From contig JARLHR010000131.1 in assembly GCA_031292145.1 (NCBI GenBank), forward strand, positions 1 through 59,913: a DNA stretch of 59,913 bases. Direction: 5' to 3'. Each line of letters starts with the position of its first letter. Positions within the stretch are counted from its first letter, which is position 1. The notes beneath the pieces were generated by a model. It worked only from the letters and a program-made list of their open reading frames with translations. It was not told the DNA's origin and made no database searches. Positions 46,464 through 55,600 of the stretch are shown piece after piece. Origin of the DNA: Clostridium sp. (GTDB lineage Bacteria; Bacillota; Clostridia; Clostridiales; Clostridiaceae). A program made the position numbers and the translations under genes.

Positions 46464-47348
46464 ATGAAATTTATAACTTTTAAGTATGATAATAAAGAGC
46501 AAGTAGGCATTTTATCAAAAAATGAACAAAATATTTATCCGCTAAAAACTCTTGGTGTAAATTATAATACTATGAATGATTTAATCGAAAATATAACAAA
46601 TGGCGAGATGGCAAAATTACAAACTAAAATTGAAAAAGAACCTTCAAAAATTCTCTCTATTAATGATATTTCTAAAATGGCTCCTATCCCTAATCCTAAA
46701 CAAGATATTATTTGCTTAGGTATAAATTATATGGCTCATGCAGTAGAATCTGCAAGATATAAAAAAGAAGCTTTTGGTGGAGATAGACCATATGCAGTAT
46801 ACTTTTCAAAAAGAGTAACAGCTGCAACTGGAGATGGCGACTATATACCTAGCTATCCAGCACTTGTTGACAGCTTAGATTATGAAGTTGAACTAGCTGT
46901 AATAATCGGAAAGGATGCTAAGAATGTAACCAAAGAAGATACTTTTGATTATGTATTTGGATACACCATAATGAATGATGTTAGTGCGAGAAATCTTCAA
47001 ACAAGACATAAACAATGGTACTTCGGTAAAAGTCTAGATGGTTTTACACCAATGGGACCTTGTATTGTTACTAAGGATGAATTTTCAACTCCTCCTGTAC
47101 TAAAAATCTGTTCAAAAGTTAATGGTGAACTAAGACAAAATAGTACAACTGATCTTATGATCACCTCTATTGAAGATGCAATTCATGAATTATCTCAAGG
47201 CATGACATTAAAGGCTGGTACTATCATTGCAATGGGAACACCTGCTGGTGTTGGTATGGGCTTTGAGCCACCACGCTTTTTAACAGCAGGCGATGTAGTG
47301 GAATGTGAGATCGAAGGCATCGGGCATCTAAAAAATACTGTTAAGTGA
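46464..47348 (+). CDS. Fumarylacetoacetate hydrolase family protein
   Basis: 294 residues. N-terminal cap domain, then the FAH fold: ICLGINYMAHAVES, the metal-binding DYEVELAVIIGKDAKNV, YTIMNDVSARNLQ, GKSLDGFTPMGPCIV and MGTPAGVGMGFEPPRFL. Members hydrolyse or decarboxylate acylpyruvates (oxaloacetate decarboxylase activity is common) or cleave 3-oxo acids. The exact substrate cannot be read from sequence. Preceded by AAAGGGGGG 8-10 nt from the ATG and followed by a terminator. Confidence 0.9.
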   Translation: MKFITFKYDNKEQVGILSKNEQNIYPLKTLGVNYNTMNDLIENITNGEMAKLQTKIEKEPSKILSINDISKMAPIPNPKQDIICLGINYMAHAVESARYKKEAFGGDRPYAVYFSKRVTAATGDGDYIPSYPALVDSLDYEVELAVIIGKDAKNVTKEDTFDYVFGYTIMNDVSARNLQTRHKQWYFGKSLDGFTPMGPCIVTKDEFSTPPVLKICSKVNGELRQNSTTDLMITSIEDAIHELSQGMTLKAGTIIAMGTPAGVGMGFEPPRFLTAGDVVECEIEGIGHLKNTVK

Positions 47349-47372
47349 TAGTTAAAATTATAAATAAAAAGA

Positions 47373-47409
47373 AAATGAGGGTATTTCATAAATGAAATGC
47401 CCTCACTTT
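47373..47409 (+). terminator. Intrinsic terminator of the FAH gene
   Basis: Stem AAATGAGGGTATTTC / GAAATGCCCTCACTTTC (one bulge) followed by TTATCCTATTG. It lies 25 bp after the stop. Confidence 0.75.
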
Positions 47410-47480
47410 CTTATCCTATTGTGTCCTATGTTAATCCTATTGAAGAATAACCTAATTAAAATTCTATGTAAATATTAAAT

Positions 47481-47753
47481 AACCATGCACCTCGCTTTGT
47501 TATTAGTTCTCTATACGTTACTAATGCAGTTAGCTCAGACCAGATTGATCCACGGCACATGAAAGGGACCACTTATCGCTGCTTCCTTCCAGACCTGACG
47601 AAGTTCATGGGCTTCCATTGCGTGGGACCCAGTCATCAACACCACTTACAAAAGTCAGACTATAAATCGCTAATACCTAAGCGAGGAATTCAATCCTGCT
47701 ATAGCGGATTGCAGGTTACAGGGCACCGCTAACTCCCCATCTAGCATGGCAAT
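47481..47753 (-). ncRNA. ffs: Signal recognition particle RNA (large, Firmicutes type)
   Basis: About 273 nt. The minus strand contains the universal SRP core GTCAGGTCTGGAAGGAAGCAGC (plus-strand complement at 47579-47600). It also has the Alu-domain features of the Bacillus scRNA: GGGCCC-like TGCCCTGTAACCTGCAATCCG, AAGTGGTGTTGATGACTGGGTCC and CATGTGCCG. The two ends pair (TTGCCATGC with GCATGGTTA). Partner of Ffh in co-translational membrane targeting. The 5' end abuts a tRNA-like sequence ending in CCA. Confidence 0.95.
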
Positions 47754-47827
47754 TGGTGGAATGTCGAGGGCTTGAACCTCAAAACTTTCTTTTTATCAAG
47801 AAAATCTTCGTCCCCTGTGGACATCAA
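47754..47827 (-). other. tRNA-like sequence fused to the 5' side of SRP RNA
   Basis: 74 nt on the minus strand. T-arm TGAGG-TTCAAGC-CCTCG with the invariant TTCAA loop, 3' acceptor strand ACATTCC followed by A and CCA, a 5' acceptor strand GATGT that pairs with ACATT, and a possible anticodon arm TTTT-CTTGATA-AAAA (would read TGA). The D-arm is not canonical and the outer acceptor pairs are missing. So this is a tRNA relic or mimic rather than a normal tRNA. A TATAAT box lies upstream at 47857-47862, so it should be co-transcribed with SRP RNA. Confidence 0.55.
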
Positions 47828-47856
47828 ACCATATTAATCATTGCCTTTATCAGAAT

Positions 47857-47862
47857 ATTATA
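47857..47862 (-). promoter_or_regulatory. Candidate -10 box for the tRNA-like/SRP RNA transcript
   Basis: TATAAT on the minus strand, about 30 bp before the tRNA-like 5' end and about 105 bp before SRP RNA. The -35 region is weak. A start near 47850 would put both elements on one precursor. Confidence 0.45.
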
Positions 47863-48061
47863 TTTAATACCTTTAACTAAGTGTATCTTACACTATAAAT
47901 ACAAATTTATTAAATATCATTCTTGATACTTGTTAATGATAACATATAAAATCTTTAAATTCAAGAATATTATGTAGATTAAATTTATTTAATCTATCCC
48001 AAAACTTACATAATTTTTATTAAACAAAAAATTACTTAGATATATGACAAAATAAAATCAT

Positions 48062-48439
48062 CTAGATGGCTATTCTACATATTGCTCTAGCTAAAGCAAC
48101 TCCGCCCAAGCTTAGGAATAAATTCAAAAAAACATTTGCAGCTCCAAGTAAGTATCTTCCATCACTCATTAAGTTTATTGTTTCAAGGCTGAATGTAGAA
48201 AAAGTTGTAAGCCCTCCCATAATTCCTGTAGTTAAAAAAAGCTTTAAATTAGGAGATATTAAATCCGTAGACATGCTTAGCTCAACTATCATACCTATAA
48301 GAAAACCACCAATTACATTTACTATTAATGTACCTAATGGTAAATTAGAATTAATCATCTTTGCTGATTGAATGGTAACTAGATACCTGATTACAGCTCC
48401 AATACCTCCCCCTATACCGACAAATATAATTTTTTGCAA
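48062..48439 (-). CDS. crcB: Fluoride channel CrcB/Fluc
   Basis: About 125 residues, four TM helices. GIGGGIGAVIRYLVT, GTLIVNVIGGFLIGM and the pore signature GIMGGLTTFSTFSLE are typical. Works as a dual-topology dimer exporting fluoride. The start is probably the TTG at 48439, 8 nt after AAAGGAG; the GTG at 48448 overlaps that site. I found no fluoride riboswitch in front of it. Confidence 0.93.
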   Translation of the reverse strand: MQKIIFVGIGGGIGAVIRYLVTIQSAKMINSNLPLGTLIVNVIGGFLIGMIVELSMSTDLISPNLKLFLTTGIMGGLTTFSTFSLETINLMSDGRYLLGAANVFLNLFLSLGGVALARAICRIAI

Positions 48440-48540
48440 ATAATTCACTCCTTTTGTTCCATTAACAATTTTTATGAGAAGATAAATTCTCTAATCCCCT
48501 TAAAATTCTTTTTATCTTAAGGACATTCATTCCTTTATCT

Positions 48541-49272
48541 TTACCTTTTGAATGAAATACTACTTTTTGATCTTTTTAACTTATGATTCAACACCTTAAT
48601 AATTACAGTAAATATTATTAGGACTGCTACTATTAGCATAAACTCAATCATAAAAAGTTCTTCTGGCAGTGCATTTATTATCGGATCAATATTAGGATCA
48701 AAGATCCAGTAATCATTTCTAAAAAATACTTTATGAAAAAAATAGAAGGCTCTATCGAAATCTACTGAAGCACCTGCAGAAACAGATATGAATATAACTG
48801 CCACTATATTTACACTACTACTAAAACTGCTTATGAGCTTTTTCCCAAAATTATTATTTCTGTTTGCTAGTATCTTAATAATCATAATAAGAATAAAAGC
48901 AATACTAAAGATGTATAACGCTATAAATATTCGTTTTACTTCAAAAAAATGAATTCTCGCAAAATTGCTCATTGGCACACTATTAAATGTTAATTCTTTA
49001 ATGAATGGATTTTGAACATAATAAATTGTTCTTTTATAATTCTCCATCAAAACTTCTGCTGATAATCCAGTATATTTAGTTAATTCATATTTATATATCA
49101 CATATTTATATACACTTGTTGTATTTAAAACTACCAAAACTGCAATAGAAATAAAAGAAATTGCATAAAATACATGAACAAAAAATTTTGATACTCTTCT
49201 TATAATTGCTAAAAAAATATTATAAATGATAAATTCACCTCTTTCATAGAAGTGGTAACTTACCGAAATCAT
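48541..49272 (-). CDS. TIGR01906/DUF1461 family integral membrane protein
   Basis: About 230-243 residues with four to five TM helices (YAISFISIAVLVVLNTTS, IALYIFSIAFILIMIIKIL, SVNIVAVIFISVSAGASVDFD, and EFMLIVAVLIIFTVIIKVL). The extracytoplasmic loop starting TGLSAEVLMENYKRTIYYVQNPF fits the family. Function unknown. The only in-frame ATG (49272) lies inside a palindromic repeat, while a good GAGGTGA site at about 49235 has no standard in-frame start after it. The true start is uncertain. Confidence 0.72.
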   Translation of the reverse strand: MISVSYHFYERGEFIIYNIFLAIIRRVSKFFVHVFYAISFISIAVLVVLNTTSVYKYVIYKYELTKYTGLSAEVLMENYKRTIYYVQNPFIKELTFNSVPMSNFARIHFFEVKRIFIALYIFSIAFILIMIIKILANRNNNFGKKLISSFSSSVNIVAVIFISVSAGASVDFDRAFYFFHKVFFRNDYWIFDPNIDPIINALPEELFMIEFMLIVAVLIIFTVIIKVLNHKLKRSKSSISFKR

Positions 49273-49450
49273 AAATATTTTTATTCCAAAGGACTATGAA
49301 AATATCGCTGAAGGTTTTAAGTTGCAGGCTGCACCCACTTTAGCATGCTCCCACTAAAAGTAGTGACAATCTAAAGTGGAACAACCTACAACTAAGAACC
49401 TTTAACAGCTCATTTTCAAATGCCTTCTGCACAAAAATATTTATGATTTC
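49263..49450. repeat. Third palindromic element (C)
   Basis: About 188 bp with TA at both borders (49261-49262, 49451-49452). GAAATCATAAATATTTTT at the left returns as AAAAATATTTATGATTTC at the right. Inner arms are also complementary (AAGTTGCAGG...CCACTTTAG / CTAAAGTGG...CCTACAACT). No open frame. Similar in layout to copies A/B but unrelated in sequence. Only one copy seen in this window. Confidence 0.72.
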
Positions 49451-49500
49451 TAGTTAAGATATCCACTTAATATTTAGTAAATATGTTTCTCTATATATTA

Positions 49501-49625
49501 AGGCATATTCAAAAAAATAATAAGTCAGCATGTTCACCTAATAGCCTACTATGAGGCAAACATACTTCCTTGCCTAACTGGAAATGTGCATCCCATCATG
49601 GCCTTATTATTTTCTTTCATATGCC
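49501..49625. repeat. R-family element copy 4
   Basis: 125 bp between TA at 49499-49500 and 49626-49627. Ends AGGCATATTC and CATATGCC; subterminal AATAATAAG..C / ..CTTATTATT. The TA at the right border plus the first element base give the TAG stop of the cheX gene. Confidence 0.78.
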
Positions 49626-50092
49626 TAAATTGTATTCTTCTCCATGGAAATGTTAACATCAATAATCATATCGCCAACTCCCATTGTTACACAAACAACT
49701 TTATCTGAACTAGCATTGGCGGTAAATTTTCCATGTACAAGCGTTGGTGTGGAAATATTTATTATAATATCATCTTGTGAAAAATTAGTTGCTACATTTG
49801 CAGTCAACATATTTGTAAGCTCTGAAATTGCACTTTGAGCTAATTCATTGAATTCATCAACCGGCATTCCCATCATCATTGTTGATGCGATTTTTTTCGC
49901 ATCTTCTAAGCTCATTCCATAAATCACGTTACCTTTAATATCTCCAATAATACCAACTATAATAAAAACTCCTGGACTTTCTATAAATCTACCCTTCAAG
50001 CTTATACCTTTTTTTTCTACATTAGGTAACCCTAATTGTGGCATTACATTTACAAAAGAGCTTATTATTGGATTTATATAATTGACATCCAT
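49625..50092 (-). CDS. cheX: CheX-type phosphatase/chemotaxis protein
   Basis: 155 residues. A single CheX domain: INPIISSFVNVMPQLGLP at the start, GDIKGNVIYGMSLEDAKKIAS, and the phosphatase motif ExxN in SAISELTNMLTANVA. CheX dephosphorylates CheY-P. It overlaps the preceding REC-CheX gene by 19 bp, with its ribosome binding site inside that gene, so the two are coupled and probably act together. The stop codon comes from the junction with an R element. Confidence 0.9.
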   Translation of the reverse strand: MDVNYINPIISSFVNVMPQLGLPNVEKKGISLKGRFIESPGVFIIVGIIGDIKGNVIYGMSLEDAKKIASTMMMGMPVDEFNELAQSAISELTNMLTANVATNFSQDDIIINISTPTLVHGKFTANASSDKVVCVTMGVGDMIIDVNISMEKNTI

Positions 50093-50949
50093 TCCCCTTC
50101 ACCTCTTCCAAATCCTACACTTATTGATAAGTCACCAAATTTAGTCTTTACATTTGCTGAATATGTAATATCTAATTCTGCTTTTGATATGCTAATTGAT
50201 TCTCCGTGAAATGTTGTTGGCGGTGCAACTCTTAACCCAAATATCTTATTCTTTTTATTTATCATTGAGCATGCATTTCCAGCCACCATATTCACTACTT
50301 CTGACATGACATTAAGCATCTCTTCATTATTTTTAGCTTCTCTTTTAAGCAGCGCATCCGATATATTTTGGGCAGTCTCAAATGACATATCAAAAATTGT
50401 TCTTCCTGAATACTTTCCAATAACACCCATAACAATGGAAATTCCCTTACTAACTTTTTCTACATTTTCATTGCTTTCATTAGTTATTTCTGGAATTGTC
50501 TTAGTAAGTCTATTAAATACATCTAATGCAGCTTCCTTAAATACAGATGAATATAATTTTTCTAATTCTGAATATAACTCTTCATCAGCCATAACTCTAT
50601 TGATCAATAAAGTTAATTCCTCTGCATCAACCGGTTTTTGTGCATATCCACATACATGAAGCTTCTTAGCCTTCTTAACAATTTCATCATCCATCATTGA
50701 ACTAACAATTATAACTTTAATATTAGGGTCAATTTTATGTATTTCTTTGGTACATTCAAATCCATCAGTTCCTGGAATAGTCATATCCATAGTTACCAAA
50801 TCAGGTTTTGTATTAGTGACCACCTCAATAACTTCTTCTAAAGAACCTGCCTCACCCACAACATTAAATCCGTTTTCGGTTAACAAATCCCTTAACAAAG
50901 CAATTTGAAAAGGTGAGTCATCAACTATAACAATATTTACTTTTTTCAT
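50074..50949 (-). CDS. Response regulator with C-terminal CheX-like domain
   Basis: 291 residues. An N-terminal receiver (1-120) with DD at 10-11, the phosphoacceptor Asp in LVTMDMTIPGTDG (about 55), the Ser in VIIVSSMMDD and Lys in GYAQKPVDA. A CheX-like domain follows (about 150-291), keeping ExxN in SEVVNMVAGNA. So a receiver and a putative phosphatase sit in one chain; it may dephosphorylate itself, a partner or CheY. No histidine kinase or flagellar gene is adjacent. First gene of a two-gene operon with cheX. Confidence 0.9.
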   Translation of the reverse strand: MKKVNIVIVDDSPFQIALLRDLLTENGFNVVGEAGSLEEVIEVVTNTKPDLVTMDMTIPGTDGFECTKEIHKIDPNIKVIIVSSMMDDEIVKKAKKLHVCGYAQKPVDAEELTLLINRVMADEELYSELEKLYSSVFKEAALDVFNRLTKTIPEITNESNENVEKVSKGISIVMGVIGKYSGRTIFDMSFETAQNISDALLKREAKNNEEMLNVMSEVVNMVAGNACSMINKKNKIFGLRVAPPTTFHGESISISKAELDITYSANVKTKFGDLSISVGFGRGEGEWMSII

Positions 50950-51160
50950 AATTACACCTACCCTTTTTAATTATTATAATCGTTATTAATTCACAATTAT
51001 TTTGACACATAATTCACTTCCATAAAACGTTACTGCAGATACATTATGTGAATTAATCCTTATTAATATTATATTTTAAAGTTCAACAATATTAAAGCTA
51101 GTACCTAATAAATTTCATCATAATTTTTGATACAAACATTAATAACTACAAAATTTATTG

Positions 51161-52210
51161 TCATTCTTCACCATCTGCTTTTTTATTTCCATAAGGCATT
51201 TCAATTATATCTAAAAAAAACATAAAAATAGGAATTCCAATGATTAACCCTATGACCCCTCCTATGTGCTCTGATATCAACAGAATACTCAATGTATAAA
51301 ATATAGGAAGCTTAGTTTTTGAAGACATTAATTTAGGATTTAATATATATGCCTCAAATGCATGAAGTAGCGCTATCAGTATAAGTATATATATTACTTG
51401 AATTAATCCACCATTGTTGAAAGCAACTATGCTTAGAGGTACTAGCGATATAATTACCCCTGCTACCGGAATAAGCCCAAGCAACATTACCATCATCCCA
51501 AATCCAAGTAAGTGCGGAAAACCGATTATAGATAACCCAATTGCAGAAAGAATTCCGTTAATTGTTGCTATAACAATCTGAACTTCAATAACTTTTCCAA
51601 ATGAAGAAATAAACTTACTCCCGAAAAATTCAATTTCATTACAAATTCCTGCAATTTTACTTTCTTTAAATTTTGATGTAAAATCCATGACTTTTTGCTT
51701 TTCTAAAAGTAAAAACATACTTAAAATTAAAGCAATTATTATATTTATTGCAATTCTTCCTATATTTGATATATATAATATAATAAAATTTATACCCTCA
51801 GTTGAAAAAATAGTTCCATAAATCTTATCTACTTTTTCCTTTGCGAAATTAATTATAAACTTTACCATTTCATTGCTTTGTGGAGTAGTATATACATGAT
51901 TTATCTGCTTAATAACTTGTTGAAATTCATGAATTACTAGTGGCAAAAAATCTATTACTATTATAAATAACATTGCTGTTACTAATAATGATACTGTCAG
52001 TATCATCAATTTATAATTTATATTTATTCTATCCTCAAGAATATGTATTAAAAATTTTGAAACACTATTAATTAAATATGTAAATACAAAAGTTAACAAC
52101 ATCAAACTAATCATACTCTTCATTGCATATAGAAATATAAATATTAATAATAATGTTATAAATCTCTTAAAACCTTTTGTTTTTACAACTTGTGTCATAC
52201 TTGGCATCAT
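51161..52210 (-). CDS. AI-2E family (UPF0118) transporter
   Basis: About 349 residues with roughly eight TM helices: an early pair (LLLIFIFLYAMKSMISLMLL), a long soluble-looking stretch (about 95-150), then the conserved block GFPHLLGFGMMVMLLGLIPVAGVIISLVP and EAYILNPKLMSSKTKL. The family includes Na+/H+ antiporters and signal/solute exporters; the substrate is unknown here. The start at 52210 has AAGGAG 6 nt upstream. Monocistronic. Confidence 0.9.
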   Translation of the reverse strand: MMPSMTQVVKTKGFKRFITLLLIFIFLYAMKSMISLMLLTFVFTYLINSVSKFLIHILEDRININYKLMILTVSLLVTAMLFIIVIDFLPLVIHEFQQVIKQINHVYTTPQSNEMVKFIINFAKEKVDKIYGTIFSTEGINFIILYISNIGRIAINIIIALILSMFLLLEKQKVMDFTSKFKESKIAGICNEIEFFGSKFISSFGKVIEVQIVIATINGILSAIGLSIIGFPHLLGFGMMVMLLGLIPVAGVIISLVPLSIVAFNNGGLIQVIYILILIALLHAFEAYILNPKLMSSKTKLPIFYTLSILLISEHIGGVIGLIIGIPIFMFFLDIIEMPYGNKKADGEE

Positions 52211-52453
52211 TACTACTCCTTGCATATGTTATAATTTTGATTTATTTCTACTATTCTTTAATATTTTCTAAAAATATCCTCATATTTATACTAACAGTTT
52301 TACTTTTCCGTGTAAATAAATTTAAACTATAATTAAACCTTTATATATTTACCTTTATAGACACATTGTCATTGTCATAGCTTTCTACATATCAATTACA
52401 ATGACAATTCCAAAAACTGAAATATAAATTTCTATAACATTGACCTAAAATCA

Positions 52454-52528
52454 AAGGCTGCTCCAAAAGTATTTCTATTAATCAAAATTAATATTTTAAA
52501 TTAATCACTTAACTTTTGGAACAGCCTT
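52454..52528 (-). terminator. Probable terminator of pyc
   Basis: AAGGCTGTTCCAAAAGT / ACTTTTGGAGCAGCCTT on the minus strand with an AT-rich loop, followed by TGATTTTAGG. It lies just outside R element copy 5, downstream of pyc. The size (75 bp) leaves open that it is itself a small palindromic repeat. Confidence 0.65.
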
Positions 52529-52529
52529 A

Positions 52530-52687
52530 GGCACATGAAAAAAATAATAGACCAAAGATGTGACGTATATTTTGTACCAGACAAGGAAGCAAGTTTTGCT
52601 CATAGTGGGCCTATTAGCATAACTTGCTGACGCAGTATGGTGCAAAATAGACAAGCATACTGGTCTATTATTTTTTTGATTGTGCCT
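52530..52687. repeat. R-family element copy 5
   Basis: 158 bp between TA at 52528-52529 and 52688-52689. Ends GGCACATGAAAA and TTTGATTGTGCCT; subterminal inverted repeat AATAATAGACCA / TGGTCTATTATT. Its outer parts equal the short copy at 1550-1620. It starts 7 bp after the pyc stop codon. Confidence 0.82.
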
Positions 52688-52695
52688 TAATTAAA

Positions 52696-55600
52696 TTATT
52701 TTATTTTTACTAGCAATTCGCCTGTTTTAACTTGTTTTCCTTCTTCTGCAAATACTGCTTCAATGATTCCTGTACTTGAAGCAACAATATTTGTTTCCAT
52801 TTTCATCGCTTCTATTACAAGTAAGCTTTCACCCTCTTTTACACTGTCTCCTTCTTTAACAAGAACTTTTATTATAGTTCCTGGGATACTTGCTCCAATT
52901 TCTAATTTATTATCAGGATCAGCCATCCTAGATAAATTATCTACATTGGAATTACCAATAATTCTCTCAGTTTTATCTTTTATTTTTATTTCTCTTCTAT
53001 TTCCATTGATTTCGAAGTCTAAAGTTCTATTGCCTTCTGCATCTAATTTACCAATTTCAATCAATTGGACAATCATAGTTTTACCTTCTGCTACTTCGAT
53101 TTCACTAGTTTCTCCTTCTGCAAGTCCATGGAAGAATACATCACTACCCATACGGCTTACATCACCATATTCTAAAACAGATTTTATAAATGCTTCAAAT
53201 ACATCTGGATATAATGCATAGCTTAGTATATCTTTCTTACATGGATTGAATCTATACTTTTCTTTTAAATATGCTTCAATCTTATCCAAATCTTCTGGTG
53301 GTAATAATTCTCCTGGTCTAACAGTTATAGGTTCTTCCCCTTTTAATACAATTCCTTGTAACTCCTTAGGGAACCCGCCTTCTGGCTGCCCCATCATTCC
53401 TTTGAAATATGAAACTACAGAATCTGGAAATGCCATATTCTTAGCTTTTTCAAGTATATTGTTCGGAGCTAAGTCATTTTGAACCATAAATATAGCCATA
53501 TCTCCAACCATTTTTGATGATGGCGTAACCTTTATTATATCTCCAACCATATCATTTACTTTCTTATACATATGTTTTACATCATTAAATCTGTGACCAA
53601 TTCCAAAACTTTCAACTTGTGGTTTTAAGTTTGAATATTGACCACCAGGAATCTCAAATTTGTATATTTCAGCACTTCCTGATTTTAATTCTGATTCAAA
53701 TTGACTATAAACTGGTCTTACTGTATCCCAGTAATCAGATAACTTTTGAATTCCACTTAAATCAATACCTGTATCTCTATCTGTATTTCCAAGAGCTGCT
53801 ACTATTGAATTTAATGCTGGCTGGCTTGTAAGCCCTGACATACTGTTGAAAGTTGTATCAACAATATCAACTCCCGCATCAGCTGCCATTAACACTGTAG
53901 CAACACCATTACCAGTAGTATCATGAGTATGAAGATGAATAGGAATTGAAATTTCATCTTTTAATGCAGTAATAAGCTTCTTAGCTGCATAAGGTTTTAA
54001 TAATGCTGACATATCCTTTATAGCAAGTATATGTGCTCCCATTTTTTCAATTTCCTTAGCTTTTTCTACATAGTATTTTAAGCTATATTTATCTCTTGCT
54101 TCATCTAAAATGTCACCAGTATAACATAAAGCAACTTCTGCAACTTTATTGCATTTTAATACTTCATCTAAAGATACTTCTATTCCCTTTAACCAGTTAA
54201 GTGAGTCGAAAATTCTAAATACATCTATTCCACTTTCTGCAGATTCTTTTATGAATTCTCTTATAACATTGTCAGGATAGTTCTTGTAACCTACCCCATT
54301 TGCTCCTCTGATAAGCATTTGGAACATAACATTTGGAATTCTCTTTCTTAAAGATTCAAGTCTCTTCCATGGAGATTCTTTTAAGAATCTATAAGCTGTA
54401 TCAAAAGTAGCTCCACCCCACATTTCAAGAGAGAATAAATCATTTCCATAAACAGCTGTAGCCTTTCCAATATTCTTCATATCTTGAGTTCTAACACGCG
54501 TAGCCATTAATGATTGTTGAGCATCTCTCATTGTTGTATCTGTAAGAAGTAGTTTATTTTGATTTTGTATCCATTTAACTACACCATCTGGACCTTCTGC
54601 ATCTAATATTTGCTTAGTACCACTTAATCCATCTAAAGAAGTTATGATTGGAATATCTGGCACATCATATTCTTTTTTGTGTCCTTTAGTTTCATTTACT
54701 ATCTTCTCACCAATGAATCTTAAAATTCTTTGTTCTTCATCAGTTCTTGGTCTTATATCGAATAATTGTGGGTTATCTGATATAAAGTTAGTATCACATT
54801 CACCTTTTTGGAATTGATCATTATTTAATACATTTATTAAGAAATCTACATTAGTCTTAACACCTGTAATAGTTAATTCTTTAATTGCACGTATAGATTT
54901 TCTAACTGCATCCTCAAAAGTTCTTGAATATGCAGTACTCTTTACAAGTAAACTATCATAATAAGGACTAATTACAGCTCCGCTATATCCATTTCCACCA
55001 TCAAGTCTTATACCAAAACCAGATCCTGTTCTATAAACATCAATCTTTCCTGTATCTGGAGAGAAGTTATTTGAAGGATCTTCTGTAGTTACCCTGCATT
55101 GAATTGCATATCCTCTTGGTTTTATATCATCTTGAGAATGTATTCCTATTTCTTCTGAATCTAACTTAAAGCCTTCTGCTATTAAAATCTGGCTTTGAAC
55201 TATATCTATTCCTGTAGTCATTTCAGTTATAGTATGTTCAACTTGAACTCTTGGATTCATTTCTATAAAGTAATGATTACCATGCATGTCAACCAAAAAC
55301 TCTAAAGTTCCTGCACTTCTATAACTTACAGATCTAGCTATCTTTAATGCATCTGCACATATTTCTTCTCTTTTTTCTGGTGTTAAAGATAATGCTGGTG
55401 CAATTTCAATAACTTTTTGATGTCTTCTTTGAATAGAACAATCTCTTTCATAAAGATGTACTACATTACCATATTTATCTCCCAATACTTGGATTTCAAT
55501 ATGTTTTGGACCTTCTATGTATTTTTCAATAAACATATCATCTATACCAAAAGCTTTTTTAGCTTCGTTTTTAGCACTTCTAAAGGCTGTAAGAAGTTCA

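Noticed and set aside
47754-47827. A functional tRNA-Ser(UGA)
   Set aside because: The anticodon loop could be read as TGA, but there is no long variable arm, the D-arm is abnormal and the outer acceptor pairs are missing, so it is listed only as tRNA-like.
48449-48540. Possible fluoride riboswitch before crcB
   Set aside because: A GGAATGAATGTCC-like start and a hairpin are present, but the GATG and AAC-GC core and the second GATG-CTC segment of the crcB motif are missing.
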